Origin: an uncultured Crocinitomix sp.
GTDB lineage: Bacteria > Bacteroidota > Bacteroidia > Flavobacteriales_D > Crocinitomicaceae
Assembly: GCA_937136425.1 (NCBI GenBank)
Contig: CAKZON010000045.1
Location: 29,814-93,813 of the forward strand
DNA: 64,000 bases
Direction: 5' to 3'
A program made the position numbers and the translations under genes. Below, piece after piece: positions 7,717 to 18,131 of this stretch; within the stretch, counting starts at the first letter, position 1; every line of letters starts with the position of its first letter. Below the pieces are notes generated by a model that worked only from the letters and a program-made list of their open reading frames with translations, was not told the DNA's origin and ran no database searches.

Positions 7717-10700
7717 TTACCAAATTGGAAAATCAAGTTCTATATTTTGAATTCGTGAATTTGGAACCTGTCTTCCGTGAGACAATGCGCGCACTTTGTC
7801 TACTACATATTCCTGTAATTCAAGCAGCATAATAGTGCCATCTCCATCCAAATCTGCTGTACGATTTTTTAAACCGTTGAGCATGCAATAAGTGAATAAA
7901 CCATTTTTCCATTCGTCACTTTCCATTGCAAATTCTACCCCTCCAGCAGATGAAATTACAGTTGCTCCTGTTCCTTTTCTTAAATCATTAAATAATTCAC
8001 CTGCTAGGCGAGAAGGTGTGGCTTTAGTTTCATCTTGAGCAACACTTGCCCCAACTGCTCGAAATGCTATATCATCATCATTTTCTTCCTGTTCTTCATC
8101 CGCTGTAAAGAAAACATCCTCTTTGTCAACCTCACCACTATGGCAGGTGTCCATAATTAATATCTTTCGGTTGGCTTTTATTCCATCCAAAATGTGTTCT
8201 AGTTTTTCATACGCCAACCCGCGCTCGCTTGGGTTGTTAAAGTCAATGTCATGCGTGCCAAAATAATAATCAAAATTGGCATCTAGAACTCCATGTCCAG
8301 CAACAAAAACGATCACTACATCATTTGTGTTGGATTCATTGAGGAAAGTACGGAGCATCTCTACATTATCTACCGTTACGCTACCATCAAAAAGATTTTT
8401 TGATTTTACATTTCGATACATATTATTGGGGTTAGCTTGCATGAGATCAATTAGATCTTTGGCATCTTTTACAGGATAGTTTAAGTCATATCTGCTGTCT
8501 TTGTATTTGGATGTTCCAATTGTCACCAAGTATAAATCTCGTTGTGGGGCAGGTCCTTGTTTTTCAACATAAAATGTCTGAATGAGGCTTTCGTATCCAT
8601 TCCCATTTCTACAAGCGATCTGAATTTTATTTAATCCATGAATTAAATCTACATCCTCTGTAATGCTTTTTGATGATCCGCTAATTGATTTTCCATTTTT
8701 ACCATAAACAGGTACATTATTCACCCAAATATTATAGTTCTTTAATCCTTTTGCATCCTCAAAATCTACATTTACATTAACAGCATTGTCTTGAGTAATG
8801 GCTGGTATTTCTCCAGCATTATTAATTTTTGCACGCGGAATATCTGCCAAAACGATTTCCGTAGTTGGTTGCAATCCTAATTTTTTGATTCGTTTTAAAT
8901 AGGCCTTTTCGTATAATCCCATTAATTCCGTGTCTGTGCATCCCATTTTTTTCAACACTAAATCTGGTCGATTAAATATGGCGTCAAATTGTTCAAAAGG
9001 AAAGGCTTGATTTCCAATTCTGAAAGTGACTAAGTCATATCCTTCTTTGGATACTTTATAGAAGTTTTCTGCGGTTTTAAAAATGTAATTATCTCCTTCA
9101 CCTACCAATAAAATTTCTTCTTCTCCTGTTGCAGGGTTTAGTAGTTGAAATTGTCCGCTACTAAATGTTACCCCCACCATTCCTTTAGGATTTATTGAAA
9201 TGTGTGTGATTTGATTTGGCGTGACATGAATACTTTTTTTAACATCTCCAGTAAACAGGTTTTCAAAATAGATATAATCCTCTTTGATGGTAATTGCATA
9301 GTCTTGCGGTTTATCCATTGGGGCAGAATAACCATTGATTTTGAGTGGTTCAGATCCAAATATGTTGAAATTGTCAGTGTTGTATTTTTTCAATCCGAGC
9401 ATAGATTTAACAACCATGTATTTCCCATCTTTACTGAAATTAACAAATGGGCTTTCTACATAACCTAAATTATCAGGCAAGATATTTTCAAAAACTAGGC
9501 TCCAATTGGATGTGTTAAATACAAATGTTTTACCTGTGTTAAAACAAACAGCAAGTAGTTCTCCATTGGGTGAAAAAGCCAAAGAGTTAGCTTCATAAAT
9601 GAATCTGAAATTATCCTTTGGAGCAGGTGTGCTCAGTTTTGTTATGAATTTTTGAGTTTCTAAACTAATAATTGAAACAGCAGAATCGCCTGCGCCTAAA
9701 ACAGCTAAGTATTTTTCATCCGGTGAAGTTTGCAGGGCATTAATTGAAAGTTGATATGAGAATAGCGGTTCAACATAAACTGGTTTATTGTCCTGAAATT
9801 CATAAAGTCTTATTTCATCCGCTTTTTGTTTTGTAATTAAGAAGCTCCCTTGCTCAGAATATTTGACAATTGATCGTTCTTTAAACATGCGTTTGGCAAA
9901 ACCAACACCAACATTTTTTCCGCGTTCCTTTGTTTCATCTCTTACACCTGAAAAGTCACCTTTACTTGCCCTTTCAATCATGTCTTTAAATCTTTTGCCT
10001 TTGTTGATATCCTGACGGTCTACTTTTCCGTCTCCACCCGTTGCACTAGGAATTCTTAAAGAAGCTAATTCTCGTTTGGGCTCTTCCATTTGAACTTCTC
10101 CATATTTTTCAGCCGTATTAAAGTCCCAAAAAGTTAAGGTATTGTCGTCTCCAAGTGTTACTAATTCATTTTTGGTTGGGTGAAAATCAAATGTGTAAAT
10201 AGGGTTTACCGATCCCTCTAAAGAGGTGTAAAGTGACCCTCTATTCAGGTCCCAAATTTTAATTACATTCTTGTTTTCTTTTGATTTTCTAGAGGGTGAT
10301 TTTTGAAAACCTGAACTTGCCATTGTACTTCCGTCAGGACTTATTTTAATGGCTTTTACAGGTTGTTTGTCCTCATCTCTGTTACTTCTACTTTTAAATT
10401 CATGTAATAGTTCTCCTTCTAAATTCCATACTTTAATGACATTGTTTTGCGAGGCCGTAACAAATTTATTTTTAGCCACGTTGGCATCATATGCTGATAT
10501 TGCAATTGTTGATGCATTAAAATGTTTGCTATCGCTTAAATCTTGAATGTCCCATAAATGTATTTTTCCACTTGTGCCTGCTGTTATTAGTCCTTTTCCG
10601 TCATTGTAAAAGTTTATGCCTTTAATTGCACCTGTATGAATTTTTTCTTCTGCCAATTTTTTCTTGTCTTGAAAATCAAAAACAACAATTCGTCCTGAAC

Positions 10701-11238
10701 CTGTGCCTGTAACTATGAAATGATCAAACAGGTCAATTGTTGTTACGGGATGATCATGTTTGTATAGTTGAGTTGGGTTTCTAAAAGTGTTTTCGGTCCA
10801 TTGATGCACGGCGCCTTCTTCATTACCTGAGTAAAATGTATTCGATTTTGAAGCATCAATGCTGAAGGCATTAACAGGAGAAGAAATAGAAACCGAATCT
10901 ATCAAGTTCCAATCCACTAATGACCATAAAATGACCTTATTGTCTTTTCCTGCACTAATCAGTGCTGTTCCGTCTTCATTAAAATGAAGTGCGCTTGTTT
11001 CTTCTGTGTGACCTTCTAATTTTCCAATGATTTTGCCTGAATTAACATCCCAAACTTTAATGCTGTTTTCTTTATCACTACCAGATGCAATTAAACTTCC
11101 GTCTGGGCTATAAGTTAAAATCGTTATGATTCCCTGAATCTTTTCTTGGGTAACCACTTCAATTTGTGCATTTTGTGCAGTTGATGCAATAGTTAACAAA
11201 AAAGTTAATGCAGCTAAAAATGCGGACTTTAATGACAT
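7717..11238 (-). CDS. Exported WD40-Ig-caspase (peptidase C14) protein
   Basis: A 1173-residue protein. Order: signal peptide (1-22); a first WD40 propeller (about 30-390) with clear repeats such as GSDKENSIKVWDVNSGK; a charged linker (about 395-460); a second, more divergent propeller (about 480-750); an Ig-like domain (about 810-900); and a caspase-fold peptidase (about 915-1173). The catalytic dyad is intact: His in VAGHGV (about 982) and Cys in MDTCHSGE (about 1032). An acidic insert follows (about 1043-1056), where caspases are often cut, and a perfect EF-hand loop DLDGDGTIMLLE (about 1129-1140). Family knowledge: C14 enzymes cleave after Asp, Arg or Lys; specificity here is unknown. Export to the periplasm or surface is unusual for caspases. 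It heads an operon with the OmpA-like and duplicated-unit proteins. Confidence 0.93.
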   Translation of the reverse strand: MSLKSAFLAALTFLLTIASTAQNAQIEVVTQEKIQGIITILTYSPDGSLIASGSDKENSIKVWDVNSGKIIGKLEGHTEETSALHFNEDGTALISAGKDNKVILWSLVDWNLIDSVSISSPVNAFSIDASKSNTFYSGNEEGAVHQWTENTFRNPTQLYKHDHPVTTIDLFDHFIVTGTGSGRIVVFDFQDKKKLAEEKIHTGAIKGINFYNDGKGLITAGTSGKIHLWDIQDLSDSKHFNASTIAISAYDANVAKNKFVTASQNNVIKVWNLEGELLHEFKSRSNRDEDKQPVKAIKISPDGSTMASSGFQKSPSRKSKENKNVIKIWDLNRGSLYTSLEGSVNPIYTFDFHPTKNELVTLGDDNTLTFWDFNTAEKYGEVQMEEPKRELASLRIPSATGGDGKVDRQDINKGKRFKDMIERASKGDFSGVRDETKERGKNVGVGFAKRMFKERSIVKYSEQGSFLITKQKADEIRLYEFQDNKPVYVEPLFSYQLSINALQTSPDEKYLAVLGAGDSAVSIISLETQKFITKLSTPAPKDNFRFIYEANSLAFSPNGELLAVCFNTGKTFVFNTSNWSLVFENILPDNLGYVESPFVNFSKDGKYMVVKSMLGLKKYNTDNFNIFGSEPLKINGYSAPMDKPQDYAITIKEDYIYFENLFTGDVKKSIHVTPNQITHISINPKGMVGVTFSSGQFQLLNPATGEEEILLVGEGDNYIFKTAENFYKVSKEGYDLVTFRIGNQAFPFEQFDAIFNRPDLVLKKMGCTDTELMGLYEKAYLKRIKKLGLQPTTEIVLADIPRAKINNAGEIPAITQDNAVNVNVDFEDAKGLKNYNIWVNNVPVYGKNGKSISGSSKSITEDVDLIHGLNKIQIACRNGNGYESLIQTFYVEKQGPAPQRDLYLVTIGTSKYKDSRYDLNYPVKDAKDLIDLMQANPNNMYRNVKSKNLFDGSVTVDNVEMLRTFLNESNTNDVVIVFVAGHGVLDANFDYYFGTHDIDFNNPSERGLAYEKLEHILDGIKANRKILIMDTCHSGEVDKEDVFFTADEEQEENDDDIAFRAVGASVAQDETKATPSRLAGELFNDLRKGTGATVISSAGGVEFAMESDEWKNGLFTYCMLNGLKNRTADLDGDGTIMLLELQEYVVDKVRALSHGRQVPNSRIQNIELDFPIW

Positions 11239-11262
11239 GTTGTAGTTTTAATGCGTTGATTA

Positions 11263-11286
11263 CAAATATAATACCAATTAATTGGT
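11263..11286 (-). promoter_or_regulatory. Promoter -7 box and operator-like palindrome of the caspase gene
   Basis: On the minus strand TATATTTG (11270-11263) fits the -7 element. A perfect 14-bp palindrome, ACCAATTAATTGGT (11273-11286), fills most of the spacer that lies between -7 and -33. A DNA-binding protein on it would block the polymerase, so this is a candidate operator. The start codon is 25 nt downstream of the -7 box. Confidence 0.55.
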
Positions 11287-11406
11287 CTAATGAATATACT
11301 TAATTTATTACAAACTCACTGCTGAAAGGTTCAATGCTTATTACTATAGAGTGTCTTGGAAAGTGAAATAGTAACCGCTAAATTCGTAATACTCCGTTTG
11401 CCAGAA

Positions 11407-11841
11407 CTATTGAAAGGTAGTACAGAATTTACATGTTTTTGCTAATTCTGGAATTATTTGAGAGCATGACCGACAAAGGGTTGTGTTTAACGTTTGTAAC
11501 TCTTCATGAGATAAAGAGTATGTACCTTCTTTTGGAGTCATACCGCAACTGTCGCATGCTTCTAGGTCCTTTTCAGTAATTGAATAGCAATAGGTGCAAA
11601 CAATTTCATCATTTGGGTCGTCTGGTTGCGGCTCTACTATTGTAATGAATTGTTCGATAGCATCATCTCTTGAGTCATTCCATGAGTCTGGTACCTCCTC
11701 ATTATCTTTTATCTTATCAATAAACTGTTTGGGTGCAGAGTTAGATTCATTATCCGTTGATGAACCACATGAACTTAAAAGAAATGCAAAACACAGCATG
11801 TTAAGAATTGAGAATGCAATTTGAATGCGTTTATAATTCAT
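11407..11841 (-). CDS. Lipoprotein with two zinc ribbons
   Basis: A 144-residue protein. The signal ends in a lipobox (FLLSSC, Cys 25) and an acidic linker follows (about 30-78). The mature end carries two four-cysteine knuckles with equal spacing: C82xxC85, C96xxC99 and C123xxC126, C137xxC140. Such paired CxxC ribbons normally bind zinc in cytosolic proteins; finding them on an exported lipoprotein is uncommon. Function is unknown. It is the last gene of the nine-gene run, 4 nt after the methyltransferase gene. Confidence 0.8.
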   Translation of the reverse strand: MNYKRIQIAFSILNMLCFAFLLSSCGSSTDNESNSAPKQFIDKIKDNEEVPDSWNDSRDDAIEQFITIVEPQPDDPNDEIVCTYCYSITEKDLEACDSCGMTPKEGTYSLSHEELQTLNTTLCRSCSQIIPELAKTCKFCTTFQ

Positions 11842-11845
11842 TTGT

Positions 11846-12532
11846 TTATTTTTTTAAAACACCAAACAAAATATAACGCCATTTCTTTGGGGTGATAGGG
11901 GAGAGGATAACGTCAAATCCTGCTAGGAATTTACGTTGTTTTTCAGACCTGCCAAATAATCCTAATACTCCAATGGGCTTAGTTTTAATAGATTTAAATG
12001 AGGTGTTCCAATTGACCATGTCAGCGTTAGTAACATATTGCCATCTTTCTCCCCAACTCACAAACTTTTTACGCAAATATTGGTGTAGCTTACTGCCTTC
12101 TAAATTTTCAGCAAATAGAAAGATTCCATCAGGTTTTAATACTCTGAATATCTCCTTCAAAGCCATTTCCTGATCTGGTTTATTTCCTAAGGCACCAATT
12201 ACAGATTTAAAAACCACAATATCTACAGATTCATCTTCTAAATCAATCGCTTTCATGTCGATTTTTTGATAAGAAATTTTATCTGAGACACCGTATTCTT
12301 TGTGCATTACCTTAGTAGTGTCAGGCATTGGATTGTAGTCTGAGCAAATTACATCATGTCCATTTAATGCAAAAAACAAACTCATTCCGCCTTCACGTTC
12401 ACCTAGTGCTAATACTTTTTTAGATTGATCTAAATCGGCATTTTCTTCCCAAAAATCAAGGCACTTCGACCAGTTTTTAATATCCCATTGGATAATGTCG
12501 GCGAGTTCTTTTTTAGAAAGTTTTTGTGGCAT
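11846..12532 (-). CDS. Class I SAM-dependent methyltransferase
   Basis: A 228-residue protein with a Rossmann methyltransferase core: motif I as VLALGEREGGMSLFFALNGH, the acidic residue after strand 2 in VICSDYNP, and the later strands IVVFKSVIGALG and LKPDGIFLFAENLEGSKL. This is the Methyltransf_11 pattern. The substrate cannot be told. Its place after GT-C-like and flavoprotein genes suggests a lipid or glycan acceptor, which is inference. Confidence 0.85.
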   Translation of the reverse strand: MPQKLSKKELADIIQWDIKNWSKCLDFWEENADLDQSKKVLALGEREGGMSLFFALNGHDVICSDYNPMPDTTKVMHKEYGVSDKISYQKIDMKAIDLEDESVDIVVFKSVIGALGNKPDQEMALKEIFRVLKPDGIFLFAENLEGSKLHQYLRKKFVSWGERWQYVTNADMVNWNTSFKSIKTKPIGVLGLFGRSEKQRKFLAGFDVILSPITPKKWRYILFGVLKK

Positions 12533-12542
12533 TCTAGTTAAT

Positions 12543-14177
12543 TTAATTGAAGGTAATCGTGTCTAAAAATACTAAATTATTGTTGTGTAATTCGATTGTT
12601 ACCATGGCTTTAAGTAACGAACCTTCGTGGTGATAATATTGTCCTTTAGTATTCTTGTATAAATCCATGACATGCAAAATAGCGGTGCTATCACTATCTT
12701 TAATTGGAGTTACACAGTGCTTTGCGTAAAAAAGTTGTTCAGGGCTAACCCTTGTATTTGTGAAAATAGCAGCCTCAGGGTCACGGAACTGAGCAATTTT
12801 TTTAGCTGAATTAACACGATCCATATCTAACATTTCAATGGTGTTATCATTCCAATAACGTTTGGTGGCTTGGCTGGCTTTGTAAATAAATAAACCACTA
12901 AATAAGGCAATTGTAGTCCAACCTGCATAAGTGTGCCACTGAGCTGATAGAGAATATGCACCTTGTACTAAAATAGCAGCAATGCAAATAAGAAATGTAC
13001 CTGTTTTTAATCCTGAAAAATAATGTTTGGTATTAAAGTCATAAAACAAATAATAGTGCATGAATAGTGGAATAATCATGAGCGCTATAACAAGCAATCC
13101 CCATTTTGCATTATAGCGGCTAGTCATTTCTGCAAAGCGCTTAACTCGACGAAGAATAATAATTAAGACCAACACTATAAATGCAATGGCAATATAATTT
13201 TCTGTTGACTTATAAAAGCTATCAAAGGTTTCCTTTAATAAGGTAAAACTCTCTCCGTTATGAATGCTAAAATTGGGATCAACATCTGCTGCTTCTGAGT
13301 GCCCACTTCTTTGATTATATTTTTTTTCTGAGGTTGCTTTTAAGGATTCCCATCCATCAATTGACGCATATTGATATACCGTTAAAATAAGGGCTGTTGA
13401 GGATGCAATGGCAATTACGAAAAATGGCCGCAAGTATTTCTTTTGCTTTTTTGCTATTGCAATTCCTAAAAATAATAGGCCTGTAATGAAGGCTGAAAAC
13501 AAACTAATCCATTCTGTATAAGTGCCTAAAAAGAAGGTGATAAAAAACAATAAAAGAATGAGTTTTTCATTTTTATATTGAAGGCGCAAATAACGTACGG
13601 TAAGCAATAAACCTCCAATAAAAAAGGGCTGCACCACCATGTCTGAAAAATAGAGGTTGCCATGAAACCATAAATTTCCTTGGGCGAATAAATAAAGTCC
13701 AGCTGCAATGATACCTGCAAAATTTAGTGTTTTTTTATCAGGTTCAGGCCGTAACGCCCCAATTAAGAAAAAGATTAATATGGCCGAGATTAAATGAATA
13801 GTCAATGAAGCAAAACGGGCGCTAAATGCTGTTGGGCCACCAGTAAACTGGCTAGAATAATAAAGGTAAATAAATGCAAATGGAGGATAAGAGGTATAAT
13901 AAACGTCTCCATTTGCGGCTGAAACTCCACCTAATAAACGGCGGTTTGTACTCCCAATGTCCTGATAACTATAAACAGGGCTAAATCCATAATTGGACGG
14001 CCCTCCATTTTCGCCCCAAATTTCGGTCGTTATTAATGAGTGTGCAGTTATCCACTCATGGTTTCTGCCAAGTGGGGCTTTTAAATTTTCTTTACGAACC
14101 TGAATAGAGATGAAGAATAGAAGTAAGATTATACTTATTCCAATTAAATCATATTTGTTCTTGTTCAACCAATTCAT
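12543..14177 (-). CDS. GT-C-like multi-pass membrane protein
   Basis: A 544-residue protein with about 10-12 hydrophobic helices. A long first outer loop (residues 30-110, including [12 protein letters not shown]) and a C-terminal soluble tail are seen. This is the layout of GT-C glycosyltransferases, which move sugars from lipid carriers, but the acidic motif is not the classic DE pair. Its ATG overlaps the stop of the flavoprotein gene by 4 nt (ATGA), so translation is coupled. Acceptor and donor are unknown. Confidence 0.7.
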   Translation of the reverse strand: MNWLNKNKYDLIGISIILLLFFISIQVRKENLKAPLGRNHEWITAHSLITTEIWGENGGPSNYGFSPVYSYQDIGSTNRRLLGGVSAANGDVYYTSYPPFAFIYLYYSSQFTGGPTAFSARFASLTIHLISAILIFFLIGALRPEPDKKTLNFAGIIAAGLYLFAQGNLWFHGNLYFSDMVVQPFFIGGLLLTVRYLRLQYKNEKLILLLFFITFFLGTYTEWISLFSAFITGLLFLGIAIAKKQKKYLRPFFVIAIASSTALILTVYQYASIDGWESLKATSEKKYNQRSGHSEAADVDPNFSIHNGESFTLLKETFDSFYKSTENYIAIAFIVLVLIIILRRVKRFAEMTSRYNAKWGLLVIALMIIPLFMHYYLFYDFNTKHYFSGLKTGTFLICIAAILVQGAYSLSAQWHTYAGWTTIALFSGLFIYKASQATKRYWNDNTIEMLDMDRVNSAKKIAQFRDPEAAIFTNTRVSPEQLFYAKHCVTPIKDSDSTAILHVMDLYKNTKGQYYHHEGSLLKAMVTIELHNNNLVFLDTITFN

Positions 14178-15604
14178 TCTTCAACACTTAATCCAGATGC
14201 GGTGATTGTGGAAGTTTCTTGGTAAGTTTCATAATCTGTGTTAATCTCCCAAAGGTTGTGAGTTTGATCATTGATAATATTGTCAGCAGCTAAGAGCCCC
14301 ATTAGAATACTATGATCTTGGTTGTTATATTTGAATGATCCATAACGCCCAATTACAGAAAGGTTGTTTATGGTGCTTAAATAAGTTTCTACCTTTTGTA
14401 AAGGCTCTTTATAACCTTTTCCATAAACAGGATAACACTTGGGTATTTTAATGATATGTCCTTCAGAAATTTCGAGATCTTTAATTAAGCCTGTTGCTCG
14501 TAATTCTTTTTTTCCTAATGCAATTAGCTCTTCGTCTGTATTGTTCCAAATTGCATCTTCGTTATAACTCCAATATTCTAAAACAACAATGGTCGATTTT
14601 TCATCTTGATTGATTTCAGGAACCCAATTACAGAAGTTTGTAATACGGCCCATTTGTAAATCATTGGCATGAACATATAACCAGTTGTCAGGAAATACAT
14701 CAACGCCTTCTACTTTTAGATAAACTAGAATGGTATTTCTGAATTTTAAATCTGTAGCTGCGCTAATTACATCTGCCGGAACGTTTGGTAAATTGCGAAC
14801 CAAATGCGTAATGGGCATGGATGAAATAATGTGATCAAAAGGAATAATTTCTCCTGACATCAACTCAATAGAGGTTGCTCCATTTTCACCCGTGTCAACT
14901 TTTTTAACAGGAGTTGAGCATAAAACCTTTCCGCCATTTTTTTCAATAAACGTTTTCATTTTGTCATAAACCATACCTGTTCCTCCAATCGGATAGGCAA
15001 ATTGATCGACAAGGGTTTTATGTTTGTTTTTTTTGCTAGAAAAAAGAGCGTTTTTTACAGCCTCAAAAAGAGATAGTTTTTTAATGCGCTGAGCAGCAAA
15101 ATCTTCATCCAATTCGGTACAAGGGATTCCCCATAGTTTTTCGCTATAGGTTTTAAAAAAAATGGAATATAGTCGCGAACCAAACCTTGCAGTTACCCAC
15201 GCTTCAAAAGAACCATCTTGTTTTGTAGGTTTAATTTTTTCTTTGAAATAACTCATTACACAAAGAAAGGCACGCCCAATTCCTAATTTAAAAAGTGCGT
15301 CAAATGGTTTAAGTGGGTAGTAATAAAATTTCTTTTTGTAATAGATGCGGGTCAAGCGGTCAACCATACGGTAATCTTTACCAACAACTTCTAACCAAAG
15401 CTTGTTTACTTTTGTGTCGTTGCTAAAAAAACGGTGTGGGCCCAAGTCCACCTTTTGGTTCCAAAGGTCTATTGTTTTTGAAAGCCCACCCACTTTGTCT
15501 GATGCTTCGTATAATGTGACATCAAAACCTGCTTTGGTCAATTCATAAGCTGCAGTCATACCGGCAGGACCAGCACCGATAACCGCAATTTTTTTATCCT
15601 TCAA
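14174..15604 (-). CDS. FAD-dependent oxidoreductase (amine oxidase/UDP-galactopyranose mutase-like)
   Basis: A 476-residue flavoprotein. The dinucleotide-binding motif [13 protein letters not shown] starts at residue 9, followed by [13 protein letters not shown] and [10 protein letters not shown]. The middle part ([24 protein letters not shown]) resembles UDP-galactopyranose mutase-type and protoporphyrinogen-oxidase-like enzymes found in polysaccharide clusters. A substrate-level call is not possible. It lies between scoB and a GT-C-like gene, coupled to the latter by a 4-nt overlap, which fits a role on a sugar nucleotide or lipid-linked intermediate. Confidence 0.82.
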   Translation of the reverse strand: MKDKKIAVIGAGPAGMTAAYELTKAGFDVTLYEASDKVGGLSKTIDLWNQKVDLGPHRFFSNDTKVNKLWLEVVGKDYRMVDRLTRIYYKKKFYYYPLKPFDALFKLGIGRAFLCVMSYFKEKIKPTKQDGSFEAWVTARFGSRLYSIFFKTYSEKLWGIPCTELDEDFAAQRIKKLSLFEAVKNALFSSKKNKHKTLVDQFAYPIGGTGMVYDKMKTFIEKNGGKVLCSTPVKKVDTGENGATSIELMSGEIIPFDHIISSMPITHLVRNLPNVPADVISAATDLKFRNTILVYLKVEGVDVFPDNWLYVHANDLQMGRITNFCNWVPEINQDEKSTIVVLEYWSYNEDAIWNNTDEELIALGKKELRATGLIKDLEISEGHIIKIPKCYPVYGKGYKEPLQKVETYLSTINNLSVIGRYGSFKYNNQDHSILMGLLAADNIINDQTHNLWEINTDYETYQETSTITASGLSVEE

Positions 15605-15608
15605 GAGG

Positions 15609-16265
15609 TTAAATTTTCATTTCAGGAACATCATTAGGCACAACTAATTCACCCTCAGTTGCAGCTTTAATCTCTTCAACAGAAACACCTGGTGCTCGCT
15701 CAATTAAATGAAATTGATTGTCTTTGATTTCCAATACAGCTAAGTTTGTTACAACACGCGTAACACAACCGACTCCTGTAAGTGGTAAAGAACATTTAGA
15801 AAGAAGCTTCGATTCTCCTCTTTTGTTCGTGTGCATCATGGCTACAATAATATTTTCAGCAGATGCTACTAAATCCATAGCGCCACCCATTCCTTTAACC
15901 ATACGTCCAGGAATTTTCCAATTTGCAATGTCACCATTTTGTGCTACTTCCATAGCTCCCAAAACAGTCAATTGAACATGTTGCCCTCTAATCATTGCAA
16001 AAGAGGTTGCAGAATCGAAAATTACTCCACCATCCATTATGGTAACTGTTTGTTTTCCTGCATTAATTAAATCAGCATCTTCTTCTCCTTCAAAAGGGAA
16101 TGGACCCATTCCTAATAATCCGTTTTCAGATTGAAATTCTACTTCAATTCCTTCAGGAATGTAGTTCGCTACTAATGTTGGAATTCCAATTCCAAGGTTT
16201 ACGTACCAACCGTCTTGTAATTCTTGTGCGATTCGTTTTGCGATTCCTATTTTATCTAAGGCCAT
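15609..16265 (-). CDS. scoB: 3-oxoacid CoA-transferase subunit B
   Basis: A 218-residue beta subunit of a type I CoA-transferase, which with subunit A moves CoA from succinyl-CoA (or a related donor) to a 3-oxoacid. The catalytic Glu lies in [11 protein letters not shown] (about residue 45). Also seen are [16 protein letters not shown] and [15 protein letters not shown]. The alpha subunit gene is on the same strand but separated by two membrane-protein genes, which is unusual, as the pair normally abut. Confidence 0.95.
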   Translation of the reverse strand: MALDKIGIAKRIAQELQDGWYVNLGIGIPTLVANYIPEGIEVEFQSENGLLGMGPFPFEGEEDADLINAGKQTVTIMDGGVIFDSATSFAMIRGQHVQLTVLGAMEVAQNGDIANWKIPGRMVKGMGGAMDLVASAENIIVAMMHTNKRGESKLLSKCSLPLTGVGCVTRVVTNLAVLEIKDNQFHLIERAPGVSVEEIKAATEGELVVPNDVPEMKI

Positions 16266-16267
16266 GT

Positions 16268-18127
16268 TTAATTGTATTGATTTGGAAAATCTCTTTCAAG
16301 TTGATAAAGATAACACTTTCCATTTGGAATAGAAAAGGATGTTTTATCAATGTTCCAGATGTAAAATTTTAGCGTTTGTGCTCCTTGCGGAATATAATGT
16401 AATAAAGTGCCTTGATGGAGGTTGTTTTCTTCTCCATTCCAATGTTTTCGCAACCAATCTAAAGGAATGTATTCTTGATAAAGAGAGGCGCCTGAAGAAT
16501 CATTAACTGTAACAGCTAGCCGACCAATAAATGGATGTTCTTGCGCGTCAAAGGTTAGTTCGGTTCCAATAAATAATGTGCGTTTTTCAAGGCTGTCAAT
16601 TTCCATTTCAAGGATATTGTGATACTCATCAGTTACAAAGCCGTTGGTTGGTCTTACATCTGTTGAGTAGATGAGTTGCCTCTGTATTTTGTTACGGCGT
16701 TCAAATAACGTGAGTTTTGTGTCAGGATCTACAACAACAGGATCGTAATAATCATAAAGTGTTGAATCTTCAATTTTTTCATGCCTTACAATCTGAAAAT
16801 CGGCATCTAATGCAATGTGATAATTGGTGTGAATTTTCCCCTGTGTTCCTCCGTCTCGATTATTCAAATAATACCAACAAAATTCTTGCGTTTTATATCC
16901 TCCAACTGTTGCAGGAAACTGAAAACTGTTTTCTGCATTAGCAATATAATCGTAGATTGGATAAGATGTGCGCTCTTCTGATGAGAAGGTAGAGCCTGAA
17001 GGAGTGGCATGAAAAAGAAAGAGAATAGGAAAGTAAAATAAGGGAATACCAATTAATGCAATTTTAGAGTGTTTGGCGCTTAAATCATCTAGTATAAAAG
17101 CTAGACTACTTACAAAAAGAAAGAAAAGGTGTATTGCTACTCTGTCCTCTGGGAAGTTAACCTCCATTTTATGAAAAAGAAATAAAATGCAGGCAATATT
17201 AGCAGTAAGTAATATGGCAAAAAAACTTGCATTTTCTAAAGTGCTGAATAGAGATTTCTTTTTGAATAGTTGAATGATGGCGTACAGTACAAATCCAATG
17301 AATAGTATTGTTAAGATTATGGCAATAGGTTGGTTGTAAAAATCCATGAACACCTGACTCAAAGATCTAACGGTTACTTCGTAAAATCCGTCACCAACAC
17401 CATAATAAAATGCGCCACGTTCTTTAAATGCGAATGATAATTTAACTAAGATTAGAAAAGGAATCCCCGTAAGTAAAAGAATGCCTGCGTTGATTAAAAG
17501 TGCCTTTTTGTTTTCATTAAAATTTTGTTTAAGTTGAAACAACGCCATGAAACCAAATAGCAATACTGAAGGTAGGATTAATGTTAAGTTAGCTGCTGTT
17601 GCTAGAAACAAGAACAGTGGAACAAAGAATAAATGCTTTCGTGCTCCAGTTTCTTTTAATCGGATAAATTGAAAAATTGCAAAAACAAAAAAAGCAATGG
17701 ACATTCCGTAACCTCTGCATTCTCCAAAATATTCAAATAGATAATGTGAGGAAACTAAGGCTAGTAACAATCCCCAACGTAATATTTTTTTGTTTAGTCG
17801 TCCTGCAATTTGAAATACGCCATAGAAAAATAGAGCGTAGGTAAGTACATTTGGTAAACGTAATGCTAAAGGTGAAGATCCAAAAATGTGGTACGAAAAA
17901 TTGGAAAACATGGAGTTGAGCACATGATTGTTTGCATCCCAATGTGCACCAGGTGGCATATAATTGTCTGATTGTATATAATAGAAAAAAGTAGCTATTT
18001 CGTCATGTAAAACAGGAACATAAACAGCTCTAATAAATAGAAAACCCCAAAGGATAATGAAGAGTCCAAGAACGATTTTTTTTTCAAAATCATTAAAGTG
18101 AAGATATTTGTCAGTTAACCCTTTCAC
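16268..18127 (-). CDS. GT-C/PMT-like glycosyltransferase
   Basis: A 619-residue protein with about 11 transmembrane helices and a C-terminal soluble domain (about 400-619). The first outer loop holds an acidic pair in VPVLHDEIATFF and GAHWDANNHVLNSMF, as in the PMT/ArnT branch of GT-C enzymes, where the Asp is catalytic. These enzymes transfer sugars from polyprenyl carriers on the outer side of the inner membrane. It lies 2 nt from scoB and 4 nt from the next GT-C-like gene. Confidence 0.75.
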   Translation of the reverse strand: MKGLTDKYLHFNDFEKKIVLGLFIILWGFLFIRAVYVPVLHDEIATFFYYIQSDNYMPPGAHWDANNHVLNSMFSNFSYHIFGSSPLALRLPNVLTYALFFYGVFQIAGRLNKKILRWGLLLALVSSHYLFEYFGECRGYGMSIAFFVFAIFQFIRLKETGARKHLFFVPLFLFLATAANLTLILPSVLLFGFMALFQLKQNFNENKKALLINAGILLLTGIPFLILVKLSFAFKERGAFYYGVGDGFYEVTVRSLSQVFMDFYNQPIAIILTILFIGFVLYAIIQLFKKKSLFSTLENASFFAILLTANIACILFLFHKMEVNFPEDRVAIHLFFLFVSSLAFILDDLSAKHSKIALIGIPLFYFPILFLFHATPSGSTFSSEERTSYPIYDYIANAENSFQFPATVGGYKTQEFCWYYLNNRDGGTQGKIHTNYHIALDADFQIVRHEKIEDSTLYDYYDPVVVDPDTKLTLFERRNKIQRQLIYSTDVRPTNGFVTDEYHNILEMEIDSLEKRTLFIGTELTFDAQEHPFIGRLAVTVNDSSGASLYQEYIPLDWLRKHWNGEENNLHQGTLLHYIPQGAQTLKFYIWNIDKTSFSIPNGKCYLYQLERDFPNQYN

Positions 18128-18131
18128 TTAC

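Noticed and set aside
7717..11238. Caspase gene as part of an anti-phage defence island
   Set aside because: The protein carries a signal peptide and its neighbours are envelope-type proteins; no nuclease, sensor NTPase or other defence gene is near.
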